A stretch of DNA of 64,000 nucleotides from SAR116 cluster alpha proteobacterium HIMB100 (lineage in GTDB: Bacteria > Pseudomonadota > Alphaproteobacteria > Puniceispirillales > Puniceispirillaceae), in NCBI GenBank assembly GCA_000238815.2, contig AFXB01000006.1:62001-126000 (forward strand). The letters are read 5' to 3'. This document shows positions 17,835 through 28,214 of this stretch, one piece after another; within the stretch, counting starts at the first letter, position 1; every line of letters begins with the position of its first letter. A program made the translations under genes and the position numbers. The notes under the pieces are model-generated. The model had not been told where the DNA came from and ran no database searches. It saw nothing but the letters and a program-made list of their open reading frames with translations.

Positions 17835-20219
17835 TTATTCTGCCGCTTTTGGGGTGGCATCATTGATGGCCCGCCAGACTTTTTCCGGTGTGGCCGGCAT
17901 CGACATATCGGTTACGCCAACAACAGCCAGCGCATCGACAATGGCATTGATGACCGCTGGTGGCGAGGCAATCGCACCAGCTTCACCACATCCTTTCACA
18001 CCCAAATCATTATGGGTACAGGCTGTGACCGTATAATCCACTTTGAATGACGGCAGATTATCGGCCCGCGGCATGCAGTAATCCATATATGATGCCGTCA
18101 GCAGCTGGCCATTTTCGTCATAATGGGCATTTTCCAGCAACGCCTGCCCGACGCCCTGGGCAATGCCGCCATGAACCTGACCTTCAACGATCATCGGGTT
18201 GATCAGGTTGCCGAAATCATCACAGGCTGCCCAATCAACCAGATCAACAACACCTGTTGCCGGGTCAATTTCCACCTCACAGATATGTGTGCCTGCCGGA
18301 TAGGTGAAATTCAGCGGATCATAAAAGGCTGTTTCTTCCAGCCCCGGCTCCAGCCGGTCATGCGGGAAGTTGTGCGGCACATAAGCAGACAGCGCAATTT
18401 CACCAAAGCCTTTTTCTTTATCCGTTCCGGCCACGGTGAATTTACCGTCCTTGAACTCCAGATCAGCTTCTGAAGCTTCCATCATATGGGCGGCAATGAT
18501 TTTGCCTTTTTCAATGACCTTATCAACTGCTTTTGAAATAGCGGTCCCGCCAACAGCCAGAGAGCGAGATCCATAGGTACCCATACCAAACTGAATCCGG
18601 TTGGTGTCCCCATGTACAATCTCAATGGATTCCAGCGGCACACCCAATTTTTCGGCCACAATCTGGGCAAAGGTTGTATCATGCCCCTGACCATGGCTGT
18701 GGGTACCGGTAAAGACCGAAATTGTGCCTGTCGGATCAACCCGCACAACAGCTGATTCATACAAACCCACACGGCCACCAAGCGCCCCAACGACTGCTGA
18801 AGGCGCAATGCCGCAAGCCTCGATATAGCTGGACATGCCAATGCCGCGATATTTGCCGCGCTTGGCCGCTTCCGCCCGGCGCGCCTCAAATCCGGCATAT
18901 TCGATCATCTCCATCGCCTTATCCATCGGTGGCTCATAATCGCCGATGTCATATTGCAGGGCGACAGCTGTCTGATAAGGAAAGGCTTCTTTGGGAATGA
19001 AATTCATCCGCCGGAATTCAGCCGGGTCCATTCCGATCTGGCGCGCCGCAATATCCATTGTCCGCTCCAGAAGATAGGTGGCTTCCGGCCGCCCCGCCCC
19101 GCGATAGGCATCAACAGGGGCTGTGGTTGTGGCCATGCCTTTTACATTGGTGTAAATCGCCGGAATATCATAACAGCCTGACAACAGCGTGCCATGCAGA
19201 TAGGTTGGTGTGGCCACCGAAAAGGCAGACAGATAGCCGCCCAGATTGGCCAAGGTATCCACCCGCAGCCCGATGATTTTGCCGTTCTCATCCAGACCCA
19301 TCTGGACTTTATTCACATGGTCGCGGCCATGCGCATCAGATAAAAACGCTTGTGTGCGATCAGCTGTCCATTTCACGGGACGGCGCAACTTCTTTGCAGC
19401 CCATGTACAACAGGCTTCTTCAGCATACAGATAAATTTTCGATCCGAAACCGCCGCCAACATCAGGGGCAACAATCTGCATTTTGGATTCAGGAATACCC
19501 AACACAAAAGCGCAAATCACAAGCCGCAACAGATGCGGGTTCTGGGTTGTTGAATACAGAACATAGCTGTCAGCAATATCATCATATTCAGCAACGGCTG
19601 CCCGTGTCTCCATAGCGTTCGGGACCAGCCTGTTATTGCGCAGGGTCGCATGCACAAGGGTATGTGCCCCTTTCAGCGCCGTATCTGTTGCCGCTTCATC
19701 ACCCAATTCCCAGTCGAAATAGGTGTTGTTGGCCATCCCTTCATGGATTTCTGCACCGATGGCCGCACTGTTCAAATCAACAACCGGGGCCAGCTCTTCA
19801 TAGTCAACAGAGACCAGCTCTGCCGCGCTCATCGCAATCTCCGGCGATTCAGCAACAACCATAGCGACATGGTCACCTACATATCTGACCTTATCTTTGG
19901 CCAATACCGGATGCGGCGGCTCAGACATCGCGCTGCCGTCACGGTTGGTCACTGCCCAGCCATTGATCAGCGACCCCACGCCATCAGCTTCAACATCAGC
20001 GCCTGTGTAAACTGCATGAACACCGTCCATAGCAACTGCGGCGGCGATATCGACAGATTTAATCCGTGCATGCGCCACATCAGATCGCACAAAAAAGGCG
20101 TGCAATTGGCCCGCGCGGTTAATGTCATCTGTATAGCGGCCTTTCCCGGTCAGGAACCGCTTATCTTCTTTCCGGCGCACTGATGCGCCAATGCCTTGAT
20201 TTAGTGTGCCTTCTGGCAT
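17835..20219 (-). CDS. coxL: Form II CoxL-type molybdenum hydroxylase large subunit
   Basis: A 794-residue molybdopterin-cytosine-dinucleotide catalytic subunit of the xanthine oxidase superfamily. The diagnostic active-site loop is AYRGAGR (residues 371-377), the form II signature. True CO-oxidising form I enzymes carry AYxCSFR with a copper-binding cysteine, which is absent. [24 protein letters not shown] and the GCGEAG catalytic glutamate loop near the C-terminus are present. Start at [25 protein letters not shown] of the coxS tail serves as ribosome-binding site, and the coxS stop lies one base away. The substrate is therefore uncertain: an aldehyde, a nicotinate-like ring or CO at low efficiency are all possible. 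Confidence 0.93.
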   Translation of the reverse strand: MPEGTLNQGIGASVRRKEDKRFLTGKGRYTDDINRAGQLHAFFVRSDVAHARIKSVDIAAAVAMDGVHAVYTGADVEADGVGSLINGWAVTNRDGSAMSEPPHPVLAKDKVRYVGDHVAMVVAESPEIAMSAAELVSVDYEELAPVVDLNSAAIGAEIHEGMANNTYFDWELGDEAATDTALKGAHTLVHATLRNNRLVPNAMETRAAVAEYDDIADSYVLYSTTQNPHLLRLVICAFVLGIPESKMQIVAPDVGGGFGSKIYLYAEEACCTWAAKKLRRPVKWTADRTQAFLSDAHGRDHVNKVQMGLDENGKIIGLRVDTLANLGGYLSAFSVATPTYLHGTLLSGCYDIPAIYTNVKGMATTTAPVDAYRGAGRPEATYLLERTMDIAARQIGMDPAEFRRMNFIPKEAFPYQTAVALQYDIGDYEPPMDKAMEMIEYAGFEARRAEAAKRGKYRGIGMSSYIEACGIAPSAVVGALGGRVGLYESAVVRVDPTGTISVFTGTHSHGQGHDTTFAQIVAEKLGVPLESIEIVHGDTNRIQFGMGTYGSRSLAVGGTAISKAVDKVIEKGKIIAAHMMEASEADLEFKDGKFTVAGTDKEKGFGEIALSAYVPHNFPHDRLEPGLEETAFYDPLNFTYPAGTHICEVEIDPATGVVDLVDWAACDDFGNLINPMIVEGQVHGGIAQGVGQALLENAHYDENGQLLTASYMDYCMPRADNLPSFKVDYTVTACTHNDLGVKGCGEAGAIASPPAVINAIVDALAVVGVTDMSMPATPEKVWRAINDATPKAAE

Positions 20220-20220
20220 C

Positions 20221-20688
20221 TCAACCTCCCATTTCTTTCGCAGCTTCCTGCACAGATTTGACAATATTGTGATAGCCGGTACACCGACAGATATTACCTT
20301 CCAGACCTTCCCGGATCTGCTGTTCTGTCAGCCCCTTATTCTTTTCCACCAATTCAATGGCGCTCATCACCATGCCCGGGGTGCAATAGCCGCACTGCAG
20401 ACCGTGATTTTCATGAAAGGCCTGCTGCATAGGGTGCAATTCATCCCCATTGGCAATGCCTTCAATTGTTGTTACCTCCGCACCTGCTGCCTGTGCCGCC
20501 AGCATAGTACAGGATTTCAGCGATTGGCCATTCACATGAACCACACAAGCCCCGCACTGGCTGGTATCACAGCCGACATGGGTTCCTGTCAGCCCCAATG
20601 TTTCCCTGATGAATGACACCAGCAATGTGTTATCTGGCACATCATGTTCAACGGCCTGACCATTAACGGTCATCTGCACTACAGCCAT
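20221..20688 (-). CDS. coxS: [2Fe-2S] small subunit of CoxL-type hydroxylase
   Basis: A 155-residue iron-sulfur subunit. The N-terminal plant-type ferredoxin cluster is bound by CDTSQCGAC plus a later cysteine (KSCTM), and the C-terminal cluster by CGYCTPGM and CRCTGY. All eight ligands are visible. The ATG at 20688 follows TGGGAGGACAG; the open frame extends almost 100 residues upstream but has no family similarity and overlaps the divergent coxD region. First gene of coxSLM. Confidence 0.95.
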   Translation of the reverse strand: MAVVQMTVNGQAVEHDVPDNTLLVSFIRETLGLTGTHVGCDTSQCGACVVHVNGQSLKSCTMLAAQAAGAEVTTIEGIANGDELHPMQQAFHENHGLQCGYCTPGMVMSAIELVEKNKGLTEQQIREGLEGNICRCTGYHNIVKSVQEAAKEMGG

Positions 20689-20915
20689 TCTGTCCTCCCA
20701 AAACGGATCGTAAAAAAATTTATTGTACCGTAAAGCGTGTGATGAAATTTGGTATTTGTAAAGGGGGGCGTTCCAATTTTTTACAGAAAAGGACGGTTTC
20801 AGAATATGTCTGCCACCATGCGGGCAAGATGAGGGTTTTCGGCCTGTTGTCTTGCCAGCCAAACATCCACCCCTCATATTATCAGGATGAGTAGTGCAGT
20901 TCTGGTGAGGAAACA

Positions 20916-21830
20916 ATGGCTCCATTTCAATCTGTAGAGGCGTTGCATGCCGCCCTGACCAGCCATGATTATCTGGCACAGGACGGCTTGGCTGTGGCTT
21001 TGTATCTGGCTCTGGCCCGCAACCGGCCGTTATTCTTGGAAGGCGAGGCAGGTGTCGGTAAAACCCAGATTGCCAAGACGTTGGCAGCTGTTTTAGATAA
21101 GCCTCTTATCCGCCTGCAATGTTATGAAGGGCTGGATATCAGCGCGGCAGCCTATGAATGGAATTATGCACGCCAGATGGTCGATATTCAGGCCAGCGGT
21201 ACAGCAGGTCCGTCAGCAACAGCCCCTTCATTGTTTACCGAAGATTATTTAATCGCACGCCCCTTGCTCCAGGCCATCCGCCCCTCATCTGGCACAGCCC
21301 CCGTTTTGCTGATTGATGAGCTTGACCGCACGGATGAAGCCTTTGAAGCTTATCTTCTTGAGCTGTTGTCAGACTGGCAGATCACAATCCCTGAACTTGG
21401 CCAGATTACTGCCGCTGAACCGCCTGTGGTGATCATTACCTCTAACCGCACACGTGAAGTTCATGATGCGCTGAAGCGGCGCTGTTTTTATCATTGGGTT
21501 GATTATCCAGATTTTGATAGCGAGCTGGCGATATTGAACAGAAAGGCTGCTGATGCCGGAAGCGATCTGAAAGCACAGCTGGTTGCCTTTGTTCAACGGT
21601 TACGCCAGCAAAATTTGTTCAAAGCCCCGGGCGTTGCTGAGACCATTGACTGGGCCCAGGCATTGGTTGAGCTGAATTGTGTGGCTCTGGATCCGCAGAC
21701 CGTGGATAAAACAATGGGTATTTTGTTGAAATATCAGGATGACATTGCCCGTATTCAGGGCAGTGAAGCCGCCCGCATCTTGGCTGAGGTACAGGCTGAA
21801 TTGCTCTCTTCTTCTCTGGTGGCCCGCTGA
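20916..21830 (+). CDS. coxD: CoxD-like MoxR AAA+ ATPase
   Basis: A 304-residue MoxR-family AAA+ ATPase. Walker A is GEAGVGKT (residues 43-50), Walker [22 protein letters not shown], sensor 1 [20 protein letters not shown]. In CO dehydrogenase systems CoxD remodels the apoenzyme during insertion of the metal-sulfur centre, together with the VWA protein CoxE. The coxE ATG lies one base after its stop. It is transcribed divergently from coxS across a 227-base region that must hold both promoters; no convincing -35/-10 pair was identified there. Confidence 0.93.
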   Translation: MAPFQSVEALHAALTSHDYLAQDGLAVALYLALARNRPLFLEGEAGVGKTQIAKTLAAVLDKPLIRLQCYEGLDISAAAYEWNYARQMVDIQASGTAGPSATAPSLFTEDYLIARPLLQAIRPSSGTAPVLLIDELDRTDEAFEAYLLELLSDWQITIPELGQITAAEPPVVIITSNRTREVHDALKRRCFYHWVDYPDFDSELAILNRKAADAGSDLKAQLVAFVQRLRQQNLFKAPGVAETIDWAQALVELNCVALDPQTVDKTMGILLKYQDDIARIQGSEAARILAEVQAELLSSSLVAR

Positions 21831-21831
21831 T

Positions 21832-23097
21832 ATGGCTTCAGCAGCTCTTCAGCCTGTTGATGATGTGGAGACCAGCCCCCGCCGTCTGGCTGAGAATATC
21901 ATGCTGTTTGTCCGGTTGCTGCGGGCATCAGGCCTGAAGGTTGGTCCGTCGGCGATGCTGGATGCGGTGTGTTCTGTTCAACAGGTCGGGATTGAAAAAA
22001 AGCCCTATCTTTATCATAGCCTTGCCGCCAGCCTGTTATCTCGTCCAGAAGACAGGGCCCTGTTTGATCAGGCCTTTCATCTGTTCTGGCGGAATCCGAA
22101 ATTCATGGAACAGATGCGTAACGTGCTGCTGCCGCAAATGAAATCAATGGGCGGCGAGGCGGATAATGAAATGATGCGGCGGCTCGAAGACGCCTTGGGT
22201 CAGTCTGCGGATAATCCACCTCCGGTGCCTGAAAAAACAGAACTGCAGATAGATGCCCGCCACACCGCCTCTGAAAAAGAAGCCCTTCAGGCGAAAGATT
22301 TTCAGATGATGTCTTCATCTGAATGGGCAGAAGCTGAACAGGCCATTGCCCGTCTTGTTCTTCAGCTGCCCTCTCGGCCCATGCGCCGATATCGCCTCCA
22401 TCCCAAAGGCCAGCTGATTGACTTCAGGGCCAGCCTGCGCACAGCCCGCTGGCGTGGCGGGCTGGTTTTGCCACAATACCGGAAACAACAACGTCTTGTG
22501 CGGCCGGTTGTTGTGCTGTGCGATATTTCTGGCTCGATGGAGAGCTATTCCCGGATGATGCTGCACTTCATGCATGCGCTTACCCGTCAAAGCCCGGCCC
22601 GCGTCTCCAGTTTTTTATTTGGCACGCAACTGACCAGCATCAGCCGGTTGCTGCAAAACAGGGATGTTGATGAAAGCATTGCTGCGGTGTCTGCTGCGGT
22701 TCCGGATTGGTCAGGGGGGACCCGGATAAGCACCTCACTTGCAGAGTTTAACCGGGTCTGGTCTCGCCGTGTCCTTGGTCAGGGGGCAATTGTTCTGCTG
22801 ATGACAGACGGTCTTGACCGCGATAGCAGCGCGGATTTATCGGCCCAGATGGACCGGCTGCATAAATCCTGCACAGAGCTTATCTGGCTGAATCCATTAT
22901 TGCGCTATGATAAATTTGCACCAAAAAGCCAGTCTGTCCAGACTATGCTGGCGCATGTGGACAGATTCATTCCGGTTCATTCACTGGATGCGCTGTCCCA
23001 GCTGGCCAGCCTCTTGTCCGGACAGCATAATCATCTCTACAATGATGTGTCAGACTGGCAGGATCAGGCACGTCGGTTTGCGGCGCAAACAGCCTAA
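21832..23097 (+). CDS. coxE: CoxE-like VWA domain protein
   Basis: A 421-residue VWA-domain protein of the CoxE family. The N-terminal part reads RLAENIMLFVRLLRASGLKVGPSAMLDAV. The VWA domain in the second half has the MIDAS motif DISGSMESYSRM (Asp-x-Ser-x-Ser), with TDGLDRD later. The region between is charged and rich in Glu. The start at MASAALQPVDD follows the coxD stop directly, so the pair is translationally coupled. It works with CoxD in maturation of the molybdenum hydroxylase. Confidence 0.92.
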   Translation: MASAALQPVDDVETSPRRLAENIMLFVRLLRASGLKVGPSAMLDAVCSVQQVGIEKKPYLYHSLAASLLSRPEDRALFDQAFHLFWRNPKFMEQMRNVLLPQMKSMGGEADNEMMRRLEDALGQSADNPPPVPEKTELQIDARHTASEKEALQAKDFQMMSSSEWAEAEQAIARLVLQLPSRPMRRYRLHPKGQLIDFRASLRTARWRGGLVLPQYRKQQRLVRPVVVLCDISGSMESYSRMMLHFMHALTRQSPARVSSFLFGTQLTSISRLLQNRDVDESIAAVSAAVPDWSGGTRISTSLAEFNRVWSRRVLGQGAIVLLMTDGLDRDSSADLSAQMDRLHKSCTELIWLNPLLRYDKFAPKSQSVQTMLAHVDRFIPVHSLDALSQLASLLSGQHNHLYNDVSDWQDQARRFAAQTA

Positions 23098-23114
23098 CTT
23101 TTTAATCAGGAACG

Positions 23115-24146
23115 ATGATGACACAGCCAGATATATCAGCAGCCCCGCTTCAGGATCAGGCCTTGATCTGCCTGGCAGCAGACTGGCAGGAACAAGGTCA
23201 TCAGCTGGCCATAGCAATCGTCATCAGCACATGGGGCTCATCGCCGCGTCAGGTGGGTTCTGTGATGCTGATAAGACAAGATATGCAGCTTGCCGGTTCA
23301 GTGTCTGGCGGATGTATCGAAGGGGCCGTGATCGATGCCGCATTAGAGGCTGTTCAGTCAGGTGCCGGCCAGCGGCTTGATTTCGGGGTTGCGGATGAAA
23401 CGGCTTGGGAAGTTGGCCTGTCCTGTGGTGGCTGGATTTCTGTTCTGGTGTTGCCTGTTGCAGATGGGGGGCTTCCTGTTGCCCGCTTACAGCTGCTGGC
23501 TGAACAAATCGCGCACCGCCAGTCTGCGCGCTTTACTGTTGATTTAAACCTGATGCGGCTGACTGAGGCAGCAGATGCGGGTTGTGCGCAGGAACGATCC
23601 TGGCTGGACCAGGATGCGGGCCTGTTCCATTTTATCCAGCCTGCGCCTCCCCGCCTTGTAATTGTGGGGGCGGTTCATATCACACAGCATTTAGCCGCAA
23701 TGGCGGCTCAGACAGGTTTCGAAGTGATTGTGGTTGATCCGCGTGCGGTGTTTGCCAGCCAACAGCGGTTTGGATCTGATATTGACCTTCAACTGGCCTG
23801 GCCATCTGAATATCTGGCCACTCATCAGCTGGATGCGTCAACAGCTGTTGTGACGCTCACTCATGATCCAAAAATTGATGATGACGCGCTTGGTCCTGCT
23901 GTGAAGGCACCGCTGTTCTATCTGGCCTGCCTCGGCAGTCGGCGTACGCATGAAAAACGGCTTTCCCGTCTGCGTGAGGCCGGCGCAACTGACGACCAGC
24001 TCGCAAAAATAAAGGGTCCGGCTGGCCTCGACATCGGCGCAAAAACACCTGCAGAAATTGCTGTGTCGATTTTAGCTGAATTGATCGCGGCCTGGCGGGC
24101 TGGAAAAGGGGCTGTGTCTGCCCCTCAACAAACCGGTGAGTTCTGA
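23115..24146 (+). CDS. XdhC/CoxF family Moco sulfuration/insertion chaperone
   Basis: A 343-residue XdhC-family protein. The N-terminal signature is TWGSSPRQVGSVMLIRQD, then GSVSGGCIEGAVIDAA and the conserved cysteine in GLSCGGWISVLV. The C-terminal Rossmann-like domain has LVIVGAVHITQHLAAMA and ends TPAEIAVSILAELIAAWR. These chaperones bind molybdenum cofactor and promote its sulfuration and insertion into xanthine dehydrogenase-type enzymes. It lies between coxE and the MocA fusion, sharing one base with the latter (TGATG). CoxF and XdhC names are both used for such proteins. Confidence 0.9.
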   Translation: MMTQPDISAAPLQDQALICLAADWQEQGHQLAIAIVISTWGSSPRQVGSVMLIRQDMQLAGSVSGGCIEGAVIDAALEAVQSGAGQRLDFGVADETAWEVGLSCGGWISVLVLPVADGGLPVARLQLLAEQIAHRQSARFTVDLNLMRLTEAADAGCAQERSWLDQDAGLFHFIQPAPPRLVIVGAVHITQHLAAMAAQTGFEVIVVDPRAVFASQQRFGSDIDLQLAWPSEYLATHQLDASTAVVTLTHDPKIDDDALGPAVKAPLFYLACLGSRRTHEKRLSRLREAGATDDQLAKIKGPAGLDIGAKTPAEIAVSILAELIAAWRAGKGAVSAPQQTGEF

Positions 24147-25798
24147 TGCGGTTCGGGCCGGTTGACATCCAGGCCTGTGAGGGGCTCATCCTGGCACATA
24201 GCCAAAAACTGGGCAGCAGGCGCATTGCCAAAGGCAGTGTGGTGACCGCAGAACTGGTTAAGGCTTTTCAACAACAAGGGGTTGCCCGGCTTGTTTGTGC
24301 CGCGCCGGAAGCGGGCGATTTATCAGAAGATGAGGTTGCCGAACGCCTCGCCGCTGCGCTGATGACAAAAGGCGTCAGCTGCAGCGAGGCAGCGACAGGC
24401 CGGGTGAATTTTAAAGTAGGGGCGACCGGCATTATCCGCTATGACCGCACCCTGATCACAGCTTTAAACAGCGTTGATGAGGCATTGACATTCAGTCTTG
24501 TTCAGCACAATCAGCTGTTGAGCGCTGGCCAGATGGCGGCCACCTTGAAAGTGATCCCTTATTTTGTGCCAGAACAGATCTGCCAGCAATTTGAACAGGT
24601 ACTGGAAGGGTGTCCGGCCTTCACCTTCCATCCTTTACAATCCTGGCGGGTTTGCCTGATTCAGACCATGGATGATGTGCTGGGCGACCGTGTCTATGCG
24701 GCAACGGAAATAGTCACAGAACGACGCCTGGCTCAGCTGGGCTGCAGCCTGGCGGACCGTCGCCGCTGTGCGCATGACAGTACCAGCGTTTCTGCAGAAA
24801 TAACACAAGCCCTGTCAGCTGGGGCTGACCTGATTCTGCTGTGCGGGTGCAGCGCGGTTGTTGACCGCCGCGATGTTTTGCCGGTGGCAGTCGAACAGGC
24901 AGGCGGCCAGATTAACCAGCTGGGTCTTGCGGTTGACCCGGGCAATATGTTGCTGGCAGCGCATATCGGCAGGATACCGGTAATTGGTATGCCCGGATGC
25001 GCCCGCTCGCCAAAATTAAACGGGTTTGACTGGGTGTTGCATCTGCTGCTGGCGGGCCTGCCGCTGACGCGTGAAGAACTGGCTGAAATGGCTTCAGGTG
25101 GGTTGTTGATGGAAATTGCCTCACGGCCCCTGCCGCGTGATCTGGCCACAAAGCTGCCGCCAGCGTCCCCGCATATGGGGGTTATTCTGCTGGCTGCCGG
25201 CCAGTCCCGCCGCATGGGAGAGGTGAATAAACTGACCGCAGAGATAGCGGGTAAACCTGTGGTTCGGCATGTGGCTGAGGCCGTTCTTGCCGCGGGGCTT
25301 ACAGATATTGTGGTAGTTCTCGGCCATGACAGCAAGGCTGTGCAAAACTGTCTTGACGGGCTGCCTGTCCGGTTTGTGATGAATGCGGATTATCGCTCAG
25401 GTCAGGCCAGTTCGGTTGGCGCGGGTGTGGCCGCCTTGAACAGTTCGGCAACAGATGTGATGGTTGTTCTGGGGGATATGCCGCTGTTACAGCCCTCCTT
25501 TTTAAAAGCTTTACAGCACCATCATCTGGCCAACAGCCAGCATGAAAAAATGATCGGCCTTCCGGTGCATATAAAAGACGGCAAACGCCAGCTTGGGCAT
25601 CCGGTTGTATGGGGCCGCCAGTTTTTCTCAGAGCTCCAACGGCTGAAAGGGGATCAGGGTGGCCGCCAAATCTGGGCTGAACATCCGGCGATGATCAGTT
25701 ATATGACGGTTGATGACCCGACCGCCTTTCTGGATACCGATACAGCAGATACCCTGCATCAGGCTGAAGCCTTGCTGCTGTCAAAAAACGAGGATTAG
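24146..25798 (+). CDS. MoeA-like / MocA molybdenum cofactor cytidylyltransferase fusion
   Basis: A 550-residue two-part protein. The N-terminal part (about 1-335) resembles a molybdopterin-binding MoCF/MoeA-like domain: GSRRIAKGSVVT, ADLILLCGCSAVVDRRDVLPVAVEQAGG, VDPGNMLLAAHIGRIPVIGMPGCARSP. The C-terminal part (about 342-550) is a MobA/MocA nucleotidyltransferase with GVILLAAGQSRRMGEVNKL, VVVLGDMPLLQP and GHPVVWGRQFF. MocA makes the cytosine dinucleotide form of Moco that CoxL-type enzymes need, so it completes the maturation block coxDEF. It converges with the next gene, overlapping it by four bases. Confidence 0.88.
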   Translation: MRFGPVDIQACEGLILAHSQKLGSRRIAKGSVVTAELVKAFQQQGVARLVCAAPEAGDLSEDEVAERLAAALMTKGVSCSEAATGRVNFKVGATGIIRYDRTLITALNSVDEALTFSLVQHNQLLSAGQMAATLKVIPYFVPEQICQQFEQVLEGCPAFTFHPLQSWRVCLIQTMDDVLGDRVYAATEIVTERRLAQLGCSLADRRRCAHDSTSVSAEITQALSAGADLILLCGCSAVVDRRDVLPVAVEQAGGQINQLGLAVDPGNMLLAAHIGRIPVIGMPGCARSPKLNGFDWVLHLLLAGLPLTREELAEMASGGLLMEIASRPLPRDLATKLPPASPHMGVILLAAGQSRRMGEVNKLTAEIAGKPVVRHVAEAVLAAGLTDIVVVLGHDSKAVQNCLDGLPVRFVMNADYRSGQASSVGAGVAALNSSATDVMVVLGDMPLLQPSFLKALQHHHLANSQHEKMIGLPVHIKDGKRQLGHPVVWGRQFFSELQRLKGDQGGRQIWAEHPAMISYMTVDDPTAFLDTDTADTLHQAEALLLSKNED

Positions 25799-26814
25799 AG
25801 CGCAACCCGCAAACGCTGTCCGGTTTCGGCACTTTGATAGACCAGCTCTTCTAAGGCCAGCAGGCGGAGATAATCCTGTGCCGTGTTCGCAGGGCGCTTT
25901 CCTGCGGCAAGACAATGAAGAATATGCTGGGTGAGGCGATAGACACAATCACCGCCAAAACCTGCCCATTTTTGAGGACTGAGCAGAAGCTGGCTGTCTG
26001 TTGACCCGTTCAGCCGTTGCGTCACCTCGCCAAAACCGTTCAGGCTCAGGCTGGCCGCACTGCCCTCCAGCAAAGCCTCGCCCATGGTCAGGCGATGGTT
26101 GTCTGCTTTGTGATCTGCCAGCCGGTTTCCATCAAAAATAGCCCGCTTCCCATCATCATAGCCCAACAGGATATGTCCTGCATCCTCTCCGGCAATGACA
26201 GGATTGCGCTTTTGCAGATCAGCATAAACCGTGTCTGGCCGTCCGAATAAAAAAGTAAAAACATCTAAAAAATGAATCGCTGTTTCATGAACCAGGAACT
26301 GCGGCATAGTCTGGAAATAGGGTTGGCGGGACAGATAAGCGTCTTTGCCTCTGCCGTCATTCGGACGCAGGCTGAAATGAAATTGATAAGGAATGCCAAC
26401 AGCACCAGTCTGCAGCTGCTCTTTCATGAGCTGATACCAGGGCTGAAACCGGAAATTTTCATGGATGATCAGCTGCAGGCCGGCATCTGCGGCGGCGGCT
26501 GTAATGGTCTGCGCTTCTGCCCGTGAACGGCAGAAGGGTTTTTGACAGATAACCGTTCTGATATTTCGTTTGATCGCTGTTCTGATTGCATCTGCGTGCT
26601 GATCAGGCGGCAGGATAACATCCAGAATATCTGGTTGTGTAGCGGTGATCATCTCGTCAAGATCGCCAAATGCGGCAACACCGGCTGCCTCAGCCTTTGT
26701 GACCTCTTTATCCCCAACAGCGACAAGCTCTGCCTGTTCTGCGCGTTGCCAGGCATCAAAGTGAAACTGGGCAAAATAGCCTGCACCCAGACAGGCCACA
26801 CGAAACATGTTCAT
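25795..26814 (-). CDS. Gfo/Idh/MocA family oxidoreductase
   Basis: A 339-residue NAD(P)-dependent oxidoreductase. The Rossmann motif is FRVACLGAGYFAQFHFDAW, and DVILPPDQHADAIRTAIKRNIRTVICQKPFCRSRAEA carries the family EKP-like loop (here QKP). VHETAIHFLDVFTFLFG is the typical substrate-site helix. The ATG at 26814 is chosen because it opens at the Rossmann fold; the open frame runs 46 residues further without family similarity. AAAGGA lies upstream. The sugar or polyol substrate is unknown. It diverges from the MBL hydrolase gene. Confidence 0.88.
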   Translation of the reverse strand: MNMFRVACLGAGYFAQFHFDAWQRAEQAELVAVGDKEVTKAEAAGVAAFGDLDEMITATQPDILDVILPPDQHADAIRTAIKRNIRTVICQKPFCRSRAEAQTITAAAADAGLQLIIHENFRFQPWYQLMKEQLQTGAVGIPYQFHFSLRPNDGRGKDAYLSRQPYFQTMPQFLVHETAIHFLDVFTFLFGRPDTVYADLQKRNPVIAGEDAGHILLGYDDGKRAIFDGNRLADHKADNHRLTMGEALLEGSAASLSLNGFGEVTQRLNGSTDSQLLLSPQKWAGFGGDCVYRLTQHILHCLAAGKRPANTAQDYLRLLALEELVYQSAETGQRLRVAL

Positions 26815-26930
26815 CAGCGTCTGTTGTCCTTTCTGCTGATCTTTGTTGACGGTCTTGTTCACAGCATAGGACACAGACTGGGAAAAGTCTTTGTCTGTCA
26901 GACAATTCGTGCCAGTCTTGTTCATAATCT

Positions 26931-27776
26931 GTGCATCAGGATGTGAGGGCAAAGGTCGTGACAGATCAGATATGGGAAGTTTATGCGCTGAAATATGCAG
27001 AGCGTTCAGACAGAACCGCTGCAGACAGTTTTATTTTCGCAGCTGATCATAAAACTTCTCATCCTATGGATTATTTCATCTGGGTGTTGCGGTGTGGTGA
27101 GGAGGTGATCCTGGTCGATACGGGCTATGAGGCCGATGAAGCGCGCCGCCGTGGCCGGCCGGTGTTGCGTGCGCCCGAACAGGCGCTTCAGGCGCTCGGT
27201 CTGCGCGCAGAACAGATCAGCAAAGTCATTATCACGCATCTGCATTATGATCATGCAGGCTGCCTCGCCAGCTTCCCCAATGCCACCTTTTATCTGCAGG
27301 CAGCAGAGATGGCTTATGCAACAGGGTCATGCATGTGCGAGGATGTGCTGCGGATGCCCTATACAGGTGCTCATATCTGTGCGGCGGTGACCGCGCTCTA
27401 TTCTGGCCGCGTGATTTTCACTGACGGCAGTGCAGCTATTGCAAACGGGGTCAGCGTTCATAAAATTGGCGGCCATTCACGCGGCCTTCAGGCCGTTCAG
27501 GTCAAAACAGAACAAGGCTGGCTGTGTCTGGCGTCAGATGCCACACATTATTACGAAAATTTCATCGCCCGCCGGCCATTTCCGATAGTGGTTGATATCG
27601 AAGATATGCTGACAGGCTATGACACGCTGCAAAAGCTGGCCTCAGATATCTGTCTTGTCGTGCCTGGCCATGATCCGCTGGTCACAGAGCTGTTTCCGGC
27701 TTATGGCGAGAGCGGTTTTGTCTGGCGGCTGGATAAAGGGCCAACAGCACAGCATCCGGGCTGGTCTGTTGGCTGA
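26931..27776 (+). CDS. MBL-fold metallo-hydrolase, AHL-lactonase-like
   Basis: A 281-residue metallo-beta-lactamase-fold hydrolase of the N-acyl homoserine lactonase (AttM/AiiA-like) type. The zinc motif HLHYDHAG is followed by further ligands in GGHSRGLQAVQV, ASDATHYYENF and VVPGHDP, so the binuclear site is complete. The N-terminal block WEVYALKYAERSDRTAADSF is shared by this subfamily. The start is uncertain: GTG at 26931, or GTGs at 26943 and 26958. Quorum quenching is possible, but many family members act on other lactones or esters, and no LuxI/LuxR gene is near. Confidence 0.82.
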   Translation: MHQDVRAKVVTDQIWEVYALKYAERSDRTAADSFIFAADHKTSHPMDYFIWVLRCGEEVILVDTGYEADEARRRGRPVLRAPEQALQALGLRAEQISKVIITHLHYDHAGCLASFPNATFYLQAAEMAYATGSCMCEDVLRMPYTGAHICAAVTALYSGRVIFTDGSAAIANGVSVHKIGGHSRGLQAVQVKTEQGWLCLASDATHYYENFIARRPFPIVVDIEDMLTGYDTLQKLASDICLVVPGHDPLVTELFPAYGESGFVWRLDKGPTAQHPGWSVG

Positions 27777-27788
27777 CCTTTCGCCGGA

Positions 27789-28172
27789 TTAATCGTCAAG
27801 CATCCCATGTTCATCCAGAACCTTGCGCGCAACCCGCAGGCATTCCAGGGCCTGTGGCACACCGCAATAAATACCGATCACATGAACAATCGCCCGAATT
27901 TCCTCTAATGAGCAGCCATTGCGGATCGCCCCATTACAATGCAATTCCCATTCGGTCATTTTGCCTAATGCACCGATCATAGCGAGGTTCATCATTGACC
28001 GGGTTTTCTGGTCAATCGCATCATCACCCCAGCCAAACCCCCAGCACCAGGCCGTCATGGCTTCCTGAAACGGACGATTTAACTGATCAGCCTTTGACAT
28101 TGTGTTGTCAACATACTCAGCCCCTAATGTCGCCTTCCGCTTGGCCAGGCCTTTTTCAAACATATCATCCAT
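27789..28172 (-). CDS. Carboxymuconolactone decarboxylase family protein (PcaC-like)
   Basis: A 127-residue AhpD-like fold protein. It matches the 4-carboxymuconolactone decarboxylase branch: FEKGLAKRKATLGAEYVD, FGWGDDAIDQKTRSMMNLAMIGALGKMTEWELHCNGAIRNGCSLEEIRA, and HVIGIYCGVPQALECLRVA. In the protocatechuate pathway PcaC decarboxylates the lactone. No other pca gene is present here, so an isolated family member with another substrate is equally likely. It converges with the MBL hydrolase (12-base gap). Confidence 0.85.
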   Translation of the reverse strand: MDDMFEKGLAKRKATLGAEYVDNTMSKADQLNRPFQEAMTAWCWGFGWGDDAIDQKTRSMMNLAMIGALGKMTEWELHCNGAIRNGCSLEEIRAIVHVIGIYCGVPQALECLRVARKVLDEHGMLDD

Positions 28173-28214
28173 ATTCAGCTCTTTCTTATTTTGGTTTGTG
28201 ACAGGACAAAACGC

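Noticed and set aside
17835-20219. Calling the enzyme a true CO dehydrogenase
   Set aside because: The active-site loop is AYRGAGR, not the copper-binding AYxCSFR of form I.
26931-27776. A quorum-sensing circuit
   Set aside because: Only a lactonase-like hydrolase is present; no LuxI or LuxR homologue lies in the window.
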